From: Dendrobium chrysotoxum
Lineage: Eukaryota; Streptophyta; Magnoliopsida; Asparagales; Orchidaceae
Direction of reading: 5' to 3'
Assembly (NCBI GenBank): GCA_019925795.1
Contig: CM034312.1
Location: 22,781,914-22,845,913, forward strand
Length of the DNA: 64,000 nt
Position numbers and translations under genes: made by a program. This document shows positions 23,640-35,500 of this stretch, one piece after another. The number at the start of each line of letters is the position of its first letter. The stretch's first letter is position 1. A model generated the notes under the pieces. That model searched no databases. It had not been told where the DNA came from and worked only from the letters and a program-made list of their open reading frames with translations.

Positions 23640-24560
23640 TAGTGGCCAACCCACCTTCAGATGGCCCGTGAGTGGCATGTTCACTATCCTCACTTCATAT
23701 ATTCCCTACAAGTAGTGAGAATCAACTCCATCAGGCACCTATAGTGTTTTAAGTTAGATTATTACATTATCACCACATTGTTCAAGAGGTGGTGCCCTTT
23801 AACAAACACCTTCCACCTGCCTCTTGGCAAAATGACTCACATTACAGAATGTCCAACTTATCTTACGCATTAGGATGGTGGAGCCCTAGTTGAATACAAT
23901 GATTGGAGCCGACTTATACTGATTAATATGGTTAGAACATTATGATGAACTATTGGGTAGCCACCTAAACCTAAATGTCATATATCACCGTCCTAAAGAG
24001 CGGGGAGTTGAGGCAAGCTTTAGAATGGACAATTCTCAGGCTCATTCAATACTGCCCCTTCAATTGTTGAGATGGATATTTTATAGATAGTCATATGATG
24101 ATTTGCCAAATCATATATTTTTTTGGTATATTAGAGCTTATATTTTGCATATGCTCAATTATTTTTTGCTTCTAGATATGTCTATTGAGCATGTTGATAT
24201 ACAATATTTACCATTGTTTAAGCACATAGAGATATTCACTTAGTATTCCTTAAGAGGCTACATGCCGGTACACCTATACAAAGAGTTAAATTTAACGATG
24301 AAGCCTACAAAGTTGTATATAGCGGGTTCTTTGCCGCTTCTACAGATTTAGTCATGGGAGTGCCTAATAGTTGTTCGACCGACACTTTGTGTTCCTTTCC
24401 CATGGGGCATCATTGGAAAACCACTTAGATCCAGGTATTTCCTATGTTCTTTGGATTAGTTCATACAACCAAAGCACTTTCTTTCAAGAAATGTTGATTA
24501 TAATACAAGTGGGCGGAAGAAAGGATCAAAGAGGTTTCAGTGGGAAATACCATTACCTCA
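23640..24560 (+). pseudogene. Decayed plant mobile domain (PMD, aminotransferase-like) next to the MULE
   Basis: The N-terminal PMD signature is visible at about 23768-23842 (FKRWCPLTNTFHLPLGKMT). The middle and C-terminal parts lie at about 24115-24420: an IRAYILHML-like segment, the PLFKHIE segment, then a YSLRGYMPVHLYKEL stretch and SLPLLQ, with RP following. Frameshifts and stops break it. PMD proteins such as MAIN/MAIL1 act in transposon silencing and meristem maintenance, and PMDs also ride inside MULEs. The same strand and close spacing suggest that both pieces belong to one PMD-carrying MULE; that link is inference. Confidence 0.7.
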
Positions 24561-24846
24561 CTAAAAAAACTCATTTATTATAAAAGAACAAAACAAAACT
24601 ATCCAACTGAATATAAACAACTTTATACTAAAAGGATTAAATAATAATAATTTAAGGGAGCTAATAAAATATTAGCTAAGATATGAGGCTTAAATTTTTA
24701 AATATATACTCAATTTGTACTTAAAATCTTAAATTTCTACATATATTCTTAAAAATTATTTTAATATTTTTCAAATGAGTCAACTAACAAACTGATAAAT
24801 CAAATTAAAATTGGCCCAAATTTAATCAATAAGCCAATTAAACTTA

Positions 24847-24958
24847 AGATTCGTTTGAGATAACTTTTAACCACTTCTTTTTCATTATTTTGTAATAAAA
24901 ATTTCTGAACTAAAAAGCTGATGTAGAAACCGATAAAAAAGTTGTCCCAAATGAAACC
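24847..24958. mobile_element. Tourist-like MITE (copy 2, diverged)
   Basis: A 112-bp fold-back element with ends AGATTCGTTTGAGA and the inverse of TCCCAAATGAAACC, flanked by TTA on both sides (24844-24846 and 24959-24961). It shares the end sequence and size of copies 1 and 3. Confidence 0.55.
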
Positions 24959-24961
24959 TTA

Positions 24962-25766
24962 GCACACAAATCTTTTATAAAACCAAAGCCAAACTAACCC
25001 ACAAGTCAATTTCACTCAATTACACCACTAATAATATCTAGGTTTTGAAAGAGCATGAAAATATCAAACATATAGCCCTACACTAATCCTTGCCAAATTA
25101 TCAAACACCAATTCACATTTCAATAACTGGTAAATTTCCTCATTAATAATACATAAATATTAAAAGTTAAAAAATATGGCTCATGGAAACAATTATCTTT
25201 TTAGATTATAAATAAGAGTTTTCTCAATTAAAGGGATGGCATCATCACTTTCTCACTTAATCACCAATTTACTTAAACGAAATAATTTGTACAAGCTACT
25301 CGCTTAGGGGCCTAGGATAGAAAGGTACCCCAAAACTACTTTGCTTCTTTTTTATATATAATACCTACGAACAAATTTAATAATAAATTCAGGCGCACAT
25401 CTAGATAGACTAAAGCAGCATCAAATTCAAAATCTTAAAATTAGAGACAGCATCCAACCGCTAGGCCAAATAATCTGTACAAGCTACTCGCTTTCCAATT
25501 CACTCATGAGCTAGATAATTAGGGTTTAAAACAAACGGTTTTCAACTTCATCAAGAGTTCAATTGGAACAACAGTAACTTTTTATAAAGATGATTGTAAA
25601 ACTATTGTTCAGAAAGCAACTTTTTTAGAAATGCTATAGAAAATAACTTCTAAACACAAAAATACCTTGAAAGCAATAAAAAAATAATATCAAAATAAAA
25701 ATTATAATTACAGCTTGAAAAGTAAAGCAATAAAAAAATTTTCCCAAACGAAGACCAAGACTCTAA
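24962..25766. other. AT-rich intergenic DNA with a possible MITE end
   Basis: No gene seen. About 25739-25756 (TCCCAAACGAAGACC) looks like the right end of another Tourist-like copy, but its left end was not identified. Confidence 0.35.
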
Positions 25767-25877
25767 GGCTTCGTTTGGGACCGCTTTTGACCACTAATGT
25801 TTTGCTACCTCCAAAAAAAATTTTGTATTAAAAAATTACTTTAAAAGTTAGTAAGAAAAATTGTCACAAACGAAGCC
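25767..25877. mobile_element. Tourist-like MITE (copy 3)
   Basis: A 111-bp element with inverted ends GGCTTCGTTTGGGAC and CACAAACGAAGCC, flanked by TAA at 25764-25766 and 25878-25880. It is the cleanest of the three copies. Confidence 0.75.
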
Positions 25878-26046
25878 TAAGTCAATCACTCAAGGTCAAG
25901 TCAAGCGTATGCTCGAATTTTGATAAGAGATTCGCTTTTATTTGATCTCAATTTGAGCCATACACAAACTCACTAAATTTGGTTCAAGCTAAATTCGGAG
26001 AAAAAATCAATTCAATTTTAATTAATTTTTTATCTTCTAAAATAAC

Positions 26047-26078
26047 GTATGTGTGTGTGTATATATACACACACATAC
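26047..26078. repeat. GT/TA/AC near-palindrome
   Basis: A simple-sequence tract reading GT repeats, then TATATA, then AC repeats, so that it is almost its own reverse complement. Confidence 0.7.
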
Positions 26079-26231
26079 TCACTAAATCAGTAGCCCTAAC
26101 CCCTTTCACCTAGCTGCCCTATTTTTCTCTCCAATCGGGATCGGGGGAGACTTTGGAATCAGTCTCTCTTTGAGGCACGTAGTGTTTCTTGTTGATACAG
26201 GCTTTCTCATTGGATGGGAAACTGCTGCTTA

Positions 26232-26232
<1 letters not shown>

Positions 26233-26266
<34 letters not shown>
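26233..26266. repeat. (TA)n microsatellite
   Basis: An uninterrupted TA dinucleotide tract about 200 bases downstream of the eIF2D stop codon, which the gene's minus orientation places in its 3' flank. Confidence 0.85.
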
Positions 26267-26269
<3 letters not shown>

Positions 26270-26460
26270 GCATTTATGAGAAGGAGAGCAGAGTTCACAT
26301 ATGAGTTTTATTGGAATAGTAAAGTTCATAATCTCATACATGCTGAACCACCCTCCAGCTATATAGAATAGACTTATAAGCAGGTTTTGACTATGACAGA
26401 TGATGTCTATGGGTTGTATATTTAGTTATGTATGGAGTTTGACATAAAAGACTTTACCTC

Positions 26461-26585
26461 TTATTTTCTGGTTTTATCAAGCACCTCAATGTATCTTTTT
26501 GGGACACCATAATAGTCAACAAGATGCTTAGCAAGATCATCGATCACTCCACCCTGGACTACCACTTCATATTGTCCCTTTTTAC
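26461..26585 (-). CDS. eIF2D last exon (end of the SUI1 domain, stop codon)
   Basis: Acceptor TTTCAG, then the second and third bases of a split glycine codon. It encodes KKGQYEVVVQGGVIDD to IEVLDKTRK and TAA. The C-terminal motif is that of plant eIF2D. Confidence 0.92.
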
Positions 26586-29500
26586 CTGAAATGAATTTCA
26601 CACACAGATTTCAATCTGTTTAAGCTGCAAAATAAGATAGAATTTTGGACTATGTAAATCCTGGGTTAAATGTTTCAGAAATGAGAAAGAATTAGGATGT
26701 TGATCTGACGTAACACATTAATCAACAAACAAGGAAAAGAACGACTAAAAAGTTTGGCATAACAAGTTATTTTGAATAATCATCTACTAGTGCATTTTCC
26801 ACTTGCCAACACAAAATTTATAATGTGTCTGTTCAGAGGGGTTTTTATATTGAAAAAAAAAAATTATGTCTAAGATATTCTGATACAATTTATATAAAGA
26901 TGAACTTAAAAATTAAAGGATTTATTTTGAGATTAATACAACATAAACTCTTCATACATATTACTAATTTCAAAACAAATTCAAAATTTTAAAGCTCATG
27001 TCGATACAATTTATTAACATAAAAATTTATCTCCCTTCAAGTGCGTGGCACAAGATTTCATGATTTCATGGTTGGGGGCCTTCACTCTCAATGTGGAGTG
27101 AGAGTTCGAGCATGCTATCAGCTAACTTCTAAATATTTATGAATAAATTTGTTGAGTACCTCAAAAACAAAAACAAAAACAAAAAATCAATTTTCTTATC
27201 TTATATCATGTAAGAAATAATCACAGTTGCAAGCACTCATAACACAGTTGAAGGGACTTTGATGTTCATCCATCTCTTGATGATGACTTATTTTCAATAG
27301 AATACAGATCCTCTCAAATCACTACAATAATGGGAGAGGTAAACTTAAAATATCTCAGCTACCCAATCCACTTTTGATAGATGGGATTTTTTTTTTTTTT
27401 CAAAAACACTATTTTGAAAATGATACGTAGAATCAATATGTGATTAGAGAGCGTCATCTTAGATGATCTGGTCGCATAAAATGGCGGCCTTCCAATGACC
27501 CGGTTTGAAAATTAGATATATTAGATTTGGCGTATGTTAAGAAAGGTTGAAGTAGACCTAAAAAGACTTGATTAGAAAATATTAGAAATGACATTTTTTT
27601 ATTAGATTTAAATGAGAATTTGACTCTTAACAGGACACAATGGAAAAAAAGGATTCATGTAACTAACCCCACGTAGTGAGATAAAGGCTTGATGTTGTTG
27701 TTGTACTCTATTTTGAAAATGATATGTAGAATCAATATGTGATTGATATCGTCGGATCACTTTTCTTTTGCGGTTCAGATACTGAAAAAGGCAAGGAACA
27801 TACCTGGAAGCTCAGATACTGATGTACTGCATGCAAATTTCTTTTGAAGTTCAGAAGCTAATGATTCAGCATCCATTAAGAAATACTCGACTCCTGAGAC
27901 TCTTGTCACCTTCTTGTTCCCCTGCCGACGTTCGGCCATAATTTGTATTGGTCTAATAGAACCTTTACGTACAGCAACCTCACTATCCCTTGACACCCTG
28001 TGGAAAGCTTGCATCCGATTTAGAAATGTTGCTCCAAGATCCTTCTTCTGAATTTCGGTAGGGTACATTACGCCCTTTTTAATGGTCCCTTTGAAAAGAG
28101 CATCACAAAGTGTAGCGTCCAAAACCACCACCGCTTTGTTCATTGGATTGGTCAAATTTTCTCTCTCTATGTATCTGTAGTCCACAAGAACTGGGTTATG
28201 TTTCCATAGGATATGATAACAGAGACTTTTCTTTTAAATTACATAATAGCAATAATTTGGAGATGCAGATTGAATATGAATGAGCACCACTTTTATGTCT
28301 TTTGTTTTTTTAATCTATTCATTAACAGACTGGGCATGGCATTTTGGGAGGAGAAATTTTTATGTACAAACTACGTATATAGCTCTATGTGGGGATTACA
28401 GAGGTACATAGCTGTGTACTGTACTCCAAAAAAGAGAGCACACAACGAGTACATAATAGTATACAGCTTTGTCCTAAAAAAACAGAGGTGTAAACATCGA
28501 GTATAAAGTTAAATGCTCGTATTTCGCCCATAGAAATTATATGCTTAATCCACACAAAATAATTTTCCATCTGGGAGAGGCTTCATAGTCTGCACCAGGC
28601 CATGTGAACACCAAACTAAACTGCTACAGTTAAAATTCATTTGCAATTAAAAAAAGCAGCAAAAATAGAAATTTCATAGAAGATTGCCAGCAATAGATAA
28701 GGGAGTCATCGAAGAAAACCTGAAGACAACATCAGTTGCTTCTGGAGCAGTGTAATATTTTCCAGTATCAGAACCAACAGATGTGAATATGAGATTGACA
28801 TGTGCGCTTGATTTGTAAATCTCAACAACCTCAAGCTGCGATCTAGTCTGGTGAGCATCAGCTGCAGAAGAATCAGGCTTCTGATCTACAAATTCCGTTA
28901 CACGTTTCTCTGGCTTGAAAGATATATAGTCTGGATGTGCACGGTTCACAGAAAGTAATATAATTTCCTTCTTGTGCTTGTCTTCCTTTGCCGATATCTA
29001 CCAAATTAATAAATGCCAGTTAGAATTCAAATAATAAAAACAAGTGGGCAACATGTTGAAAAACGTCTTAGATCAAATTCGTAGTTTATAAACTTATAAC
29101 TTGAACGAAAACTCATATTTTTCAGAAAACTAGAAAACACATAGAATTCTCAACCAAATCATAATTTAATCATTGTAAAATCAGAAAATCTACAGGAAAT
29201 TTGAGATAATAAAAACCGCAATTCTATCAAGACACGCCCAAATCATAAAAAACAGATTGTAACAGATTTGACCAAATATTAATTATGCTCGTGAACCAAT
29301 CACAAAACAGAAGAAAAAATAGCAAGAAAAGAATTTACCAATCAGATACACAAGTCTCACTCTGGTGCAAAGATAACTTGTCCTGAAAGTCAGCAATGAA
29401 TACTTGCAACGCACTTGAAGTCGTATCCAACAAATGCAAAATTTAAGATGAAAGTAGAAATTTCATGTAAACAATAGTTAATTCGCATGCCCCAGTAATT

Positions 29501-32500
29501 CATATTTATTATCATTCAACACCCAAAGTCAGCAATCAGAACATTGTTGAAATCTAGCAAAAGCTACTGTGAACAATCCGCAAATTACAGGTAATCAAGA
29601 CTGCAAGCAACCGCATATCTCACCAAATACCGTAATCACATATCACAGCTTGATAGGAAAAACGCAATTCAAGCTAGAGGCATTAATTCGCACTTCACGG
29701 CTACACAAAAAACCACATCATCTCAAATCACGGTCCAACTGAAGACCCATCAAACTATAAAAACTACACTAGCCAAACTTAAAGCCCAAAATTAGCTATA
29801 GATGTTGATTAAAAGCACAATTAAAACCCGGACAGAAAATCAGCTGCTGAAGAACACTGAATCAACAGTAGTAGCAAACCAGATAGCCAACAACCAGGCC
29901 ACTTGAATACGACAACAGCAGTACAAAGGCAGAACCAGGTATACGCAGTTGAATCAGCTCGAAGCGGCACAAGAGCTGAAGAGAACACAATACATTATGT
30001 TTATTGATCTTCATCTTCAGCATGTTTACATAAAAAAAAATGCATAGATCTAAAAGAAACTACTAAAATGAAATAAACGAATGTAAAAAGTCAAAACTAA
30101 AATTGTTGACCTGCATCAAAGCTGAATAACTTGAAAAATTCAGCTCAAACGAATTGAGCATTTGATAGTAATCAAGCAAATATAGGCACAATAGTTAAAC
30201 TTCATGTAAAAAAATCCATGAATCACCACATATAAGTCGATCATATCAATGCACACAACACCTTTAATAGCCACCATTAGTACGTAGAACAATCTTATCA
30301 TCTAAAATTTCTTCTAGGATAAGATGCATAGAATTGTTTGGTAATTTGTGGATGTGAATTCTCGAGATGGAAAGAGAAAAGAATCCAATATATTGGTGAT
30401 ATGTTAATGAACCAAACTTATATTAAATACATTAAAAGCTGGACTAGCACTAAAATTTTCAACTTCTAAGCATTTGACCCAATGCATTGGTGGTATGTCA
30501 AGTTGACTTGTTCATTGGTTCGGGCTTGGTTCAATGGTTTATGAGTCCAGCAAGATGAGCTAATAAGTCAAGTTTTACCTAACCCTAACTCGACTCGTCA
30601 GCTTATAATTTGGCTCATATAAAAAATATTAATATAAAATCACTAAAATCTATTAAAAATTAAGGGTTGAGAACAAAGTTATTAAAACTATTTTAAAAAT
30701 TTTCTTTCTTAGCTTATATATCTTATTAATTCAACTATAACTTATATTTTTTTAACTATAAAAAGTATATGAATTGAAATCATAATAAATGAGCAGATTG
30801 GTGAGTCAACTTGAACTTAATTAATTAAGTCAAGCTCAAGCCGATGATACCTCTGTAATATCCAATTTACCAGGTAAAATAAATTATTGTGATATTTTTT
30901 TAAGTAATTAAAATAAGTAATATACTAAATCCAATTGGATAATTTTATGTTTATTATCATAGAATGATTAGGTGCTTTCAAGGGGTTTGAAGGTAGTTAG
31001 CATGTGGGCCCTCCTAATCCCTTTGGTTCGGTTATTACAAGCAGCAATCGACAAAATTGCTGTAGAAGAAATACGGCATAGTGAAAGGAAGGGTTCTGTA
31101 GCAAGTTTCAGTCTCCCAGCACTGTAGATAAAGCCGCAAAAGTGTGTAGAGAAAGCCGCTTAAGTGTGAGGACATCCGCAGTTTTTCCTGTATGCAATAG
31201 GCGGAGAATTCCTGTAGCAAGGATCGCAATTTCTCCTGTAGCCAGAGGCAGAGATAGCTAGCAGGATTCGGCAGCAGCAGTCCTTGTAAGTAAAATGGGT
31301 TACTGCAAAATTCTTAGAACAGATTTCGGTTTACAAAATTATTGATCAATTATGTTGTGCAGGCTATATATGGGAATTGTTTTGCTGCGGGCAAATTACA
31401 ACCAAATGAGAACTTTAAGTGAGAGTTTGGAAGAGTAAGAAGCCAAGAAAAGTTTAGAGAAGAAGAGAAAGGAAAGAAGAAAATTGAGAGAAGACGAAAT
31501 AGGTAAGTAATTGTTTGTATTACAACATCAGTAGTTATATTTTTCTTTCCCTAAATTTAGCAAGATTTTAAGGAAATGTATCCTAATTGTGTTTTAGAAA
31601 TCACCAGATATATGAATAAAGAAAGTTTTGAGGTAAGTTCTATGTTAATCAAACTTAAGGTTATACATTTGATGGAATAATAGATTTTCATATTTATAAT
31701 ATAAGAGAATTGTAGGTGACTTACAAGCGTAGAAGAGTAAGAGATATTGGATTGGAAAAGATCGCTCATCAGGAAGGTAAGTTATGTAAATTAGTTATAA
31801 TTACAATGATTATAAACTTTTGATAGTTTCTTAATTTCTTGGGAATATGTTGATAACTGAATTGTATTATGTAAATTTATTAGTACTCTTGAGAATACAT
31901 TGATGTATTCTATTAGGGCCCAACCTGGACCAGTTTGCTACAGGAGGCGGGCCCGGGGGGGCGAAAATGGGAAGGGAGGGCTGCACATGGGTGGGCCCAA
32001 GCATTGATGGGGGCTTGGGTTTAGGGGGGAAAATTCAAATGTGGAGGGTTGTTTAGGGATTATGAATTAAATAATTGTATTGTGCTTTAAGCATTCTCCT
32101 TTTGGACTAGGGTTGGGGTGATCTTGAAAATTGAGCTGAAATTTGAGATCTCTTGTGTTTGCTTTTGGGGCTTTTGGGGCTCTAAGCTTGGGCTAGGGAT
32201 TTGGAGAGTGGAATCTTCCTCTTGAATTGAAGATTCATTGTATCAAATCGTTTCTTTTCAACTAGTAGTGATTATTAAGTGCTGTTTGTGGGATTTTCCT
32301 ACAGTTTTTCATCAAAAGCTGCTCAATATTGCTGTTTTTCACTGATTTCCTGCAAGTTTTCTTTATTTTGGTGGCTGTTTTCTATCAAATTGGTATCAGA
32401 GCATGTCGATCTAAGGGGAATTAATGGCCGGAAGGAAAGTGGAAGTTTTTGAGGGAGAACTTGGGCAACTCAAATCAGATTTTGAGGAGAAAATTTCTGA

Positions 32501-35500
32501 TTTTCAAAATCAGATCGAGTACGTCAATGAAAAAATGGAAGGAAAGTTCACCGTGGTGGAAGAGATGTTAAAGAAATTGCTTGAAGCCAAATCAAATCCG
32601 GCGACATCGGAAGCAAATGAAACCATCGGCGGCCATGCGAGAGGTGGAAACACTAATCCTTTTAGGGGAAGGGAAAATTCGGAAGTGAAAATTTTGGAGG
32701 GAGAAGATGGAAAGCCTCCGCTAGAGTTGCTTTCTAGGAGGAGAGAAGCGTGGGGTACGAACGAAGAGGTGTTGATTTTGCAAGGGGAAGGGAGGATTAC
32801 GATTGCCGGGTGCTGATTTTGAAAGAAGGAGAGGGGATTTTGAAAAAGGTTTTGGGTATGAGCGCCGAAGGGAAGAGCGTGACAATTGGGGAGCACCTCC
32901 TCTTTGAGGAACGGGAGGCTACAGAGGATTTAAGGGAAACGGGAGTGACCCGAGGGTAAGGAAGTTGAAGATGCACATCTTTGAGGGAGAGGATGCCCTT
33001 GGGTTGATATACAAAGTAGAGTGATACTTTGCGGTCAATGGGCTTACGGAGGAGGAGAAATTGACAGCAGTTGGATTGTGCTTGGAAGGAAAAGGGCTGG
33101 CATGGTATCAATGGAGGGACATGAGGCAACCCATTTGGAGTTGGAGAGAGTTCACGGATTGCTTACTAGAACGTTTTCGAACCAGTAGGGGAGGGGACTT
33201 CTATGAGCAACTTTTCGCCCTGACACAGGAGGGGACCGTGGCAGAGTACCGTGATCGGTTTGAGTACCTAGCTAGTAGGCTAGATCGGCTTTCTGAGACC
33301 GTGTTAAAGGGGAACTTCATGAAGGGACTCAAACCAGGGATCAAAGCAGCTGTGAGAGTGATGAGGCCGCATGACTTGGGAGAAGCCATGGAGTTAGCAC
33401 AGTTGGTCGAGGACCAAAAGCATCTGGAGAGGGAGGCTAAAGGTAGTAGCTCGAGGGGATCAAACAGGATGACTACCACTTTTCTAGCTACCAAAGGAGT
33501 TGCACCGGGAGGTTTGCGTGAAGTACCAAAGGAGAAGTCTGGAAGAGGGGGATTTGGGGGAAATTTCAAGAAGCTTACTGAGAAAGAGTTGCAGGAGAAG
33601 CGGTGTGCTTCAGATGTGATGAGAAGTATATGCCAGGGCATAGGTGTAAAGACCAAGCTCTTCAGGTTCTCACCGTCTGTGATGACGAGGAAACTAAAGA
33701 GGGAGGAGAGAGCGGGCAAATGGTGGAGAAAGAGAAGTTACATTTGGATGTGGCGAAAGTCTCTCTAAACTCAGTGGTGGGATTCACCCCGAATCACAAC
33801 TTGAAAGTGAAGGAAGAAATAGCTGACCGTGAGGTGGTGATGTTGATCGACGGTGGGGCAACCCACAATTTCATCTCCAATCAGATTGTGGATCTGTTAG
33901 GGGTGAAATTAGTGGATACTACGGGCTATGGGGTGATGATGGGAATGGGAAAGGTGGAGATGGCTAGAGGAGTATGTAGGGGAGTAGTGTTGACTATTCA
34001 GGGGATCCAGGTGAGGGAGGACTTCCTCCCATTAGAGTTGGGAAGCACGAATGTTATCCTGGGGATGAAGTGGCTACAAACCTTGGGGGATACCAAGGTC
34101 AATTGGGGAGCACTGCGGATGGAGCTGGTGGTAGGGGGAAGGAGGATGGTGATTCAGGGCGACGCCGAACAGTCCAAGGCTGGGGTATCTCTCAAGTCTC
34201 TAATCAGGACCATACAGGAGGTGGGAGGAGGATTTTTGGTGGAATTGCAGTGCTTGGAAGGGGTCAGACTGGAGGATGTGGAAGGTATTCCTACTTCAGT
34301 TCAGCCGCTCACACAACAGTTCAGTGAGGTCTTTCAATCTCCCTAGGGCCTACCACCACAGAGAGAGCTGAAGCATGTCATTACCTTGAAGGAAGGGGTG
34401 TCACCGATTAGTGTTCGACCATATCGCTATCCCCTGATTCAGAAGGATGAGATTGAAAAGCTGATCCGTGAGATGTTGGAGGCGGGGATCATCAGGCCAA
34501 GTGTGAGTCCTTTCTCTAGCCCAATATTACTGGTCAAGAAGAATGATGGGAGATGAAGATTTTGTGTGGATTACAGGGCTGTGAACAAGGGAACAGTGCC
34601 GGATAAGTTCCCTATTCCTGTGATTGATGAGCTCTTGGATGAACTGCATGGAGCAGTGGTTTTCTCCAAGTTGGATTTGAAGTCAGGTTATCATCAAATC
34701 AGAATGAAGGAGATAGATGTTCAAAAGACGGCCTTTAGGACACATGAGGGACACTGCAAGTTTCTAGTGATGCCGTTTAGGCTGACTAACGCCCCTGCTA
34801 CTTTCCAGTCCTTGATGAACAGGGTGTTCCGATTGTACCTCCGAAAGTTTGTCCTGATTTTCTTTGATGACATACTGGTGTACAGTAAGACCGAAGATGA
34901 GCATCTGAAGCATTTAAGGGTGGTTTTAGGAATTTTACAGGAGCATCACCTGAGGGCCAACCTAAAGAAGTGCAGTTTCGCACAGGCTAGTGTGGAGTAC
35001 TTGGAGCATGTGGTGTCCAAAGAGGGAGTGGCAGCTGATCAAACCAAAATTGAGGCAATGCAGAAGTGGCCTCTGCCTAGGAACCTGAGAGAGTTGAGGG
35101 GTTTCCTAGTATTGATTGGTTACTACAGGAGATTTGTGAGGGGATACAGTACCATAGCTTGGCCCTTGACTGAGCAACTGAATAAGGATAGCTTCTTGTG
35201 GGGCGAGGCAGCGACACAGGCTTTTGAGAGACTGAAGAAAGCCATGACTACAGTCTCAGTTTTAGCTCTCCCAGATTTCAGTCAGGTTTTGGTGGTGGAG
35301 ACCGATGCGTCCGGATATGGGTTGGAGGCCGTACTGATGCAGAACAACAAGCCTATAGCATACTACAGTCAAGTACTATTTGCCAGAGCTAGGCTGAAAT
35401 CGATATATGAGAGGGAACTGATGGCAATTGTGTTGGCTATTCTGAAGTGGCGCTCTTACCTGCATGGTCGACATTTCATTGTCAGGACATATTAAATGAG

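Larger units (their letters stand above)
26586..27803 (-). other. eIF2D last intron, with an RTE insertion
   Basis: GT-AG intron (donor GTATGT). It carries the 5'-truncated RTE copy at 27446-27707 and is otherwise AT-rich. Confidence 0.85.

Noticed and set aside
28174..28190. Starting the eIF2D exon at the CCCAG acceptor near 28191
   Set aside because: It breaks the reading frame; the CTACAG acceptor 16 bases further in gives the conserved VVFR-YIEREN junction.
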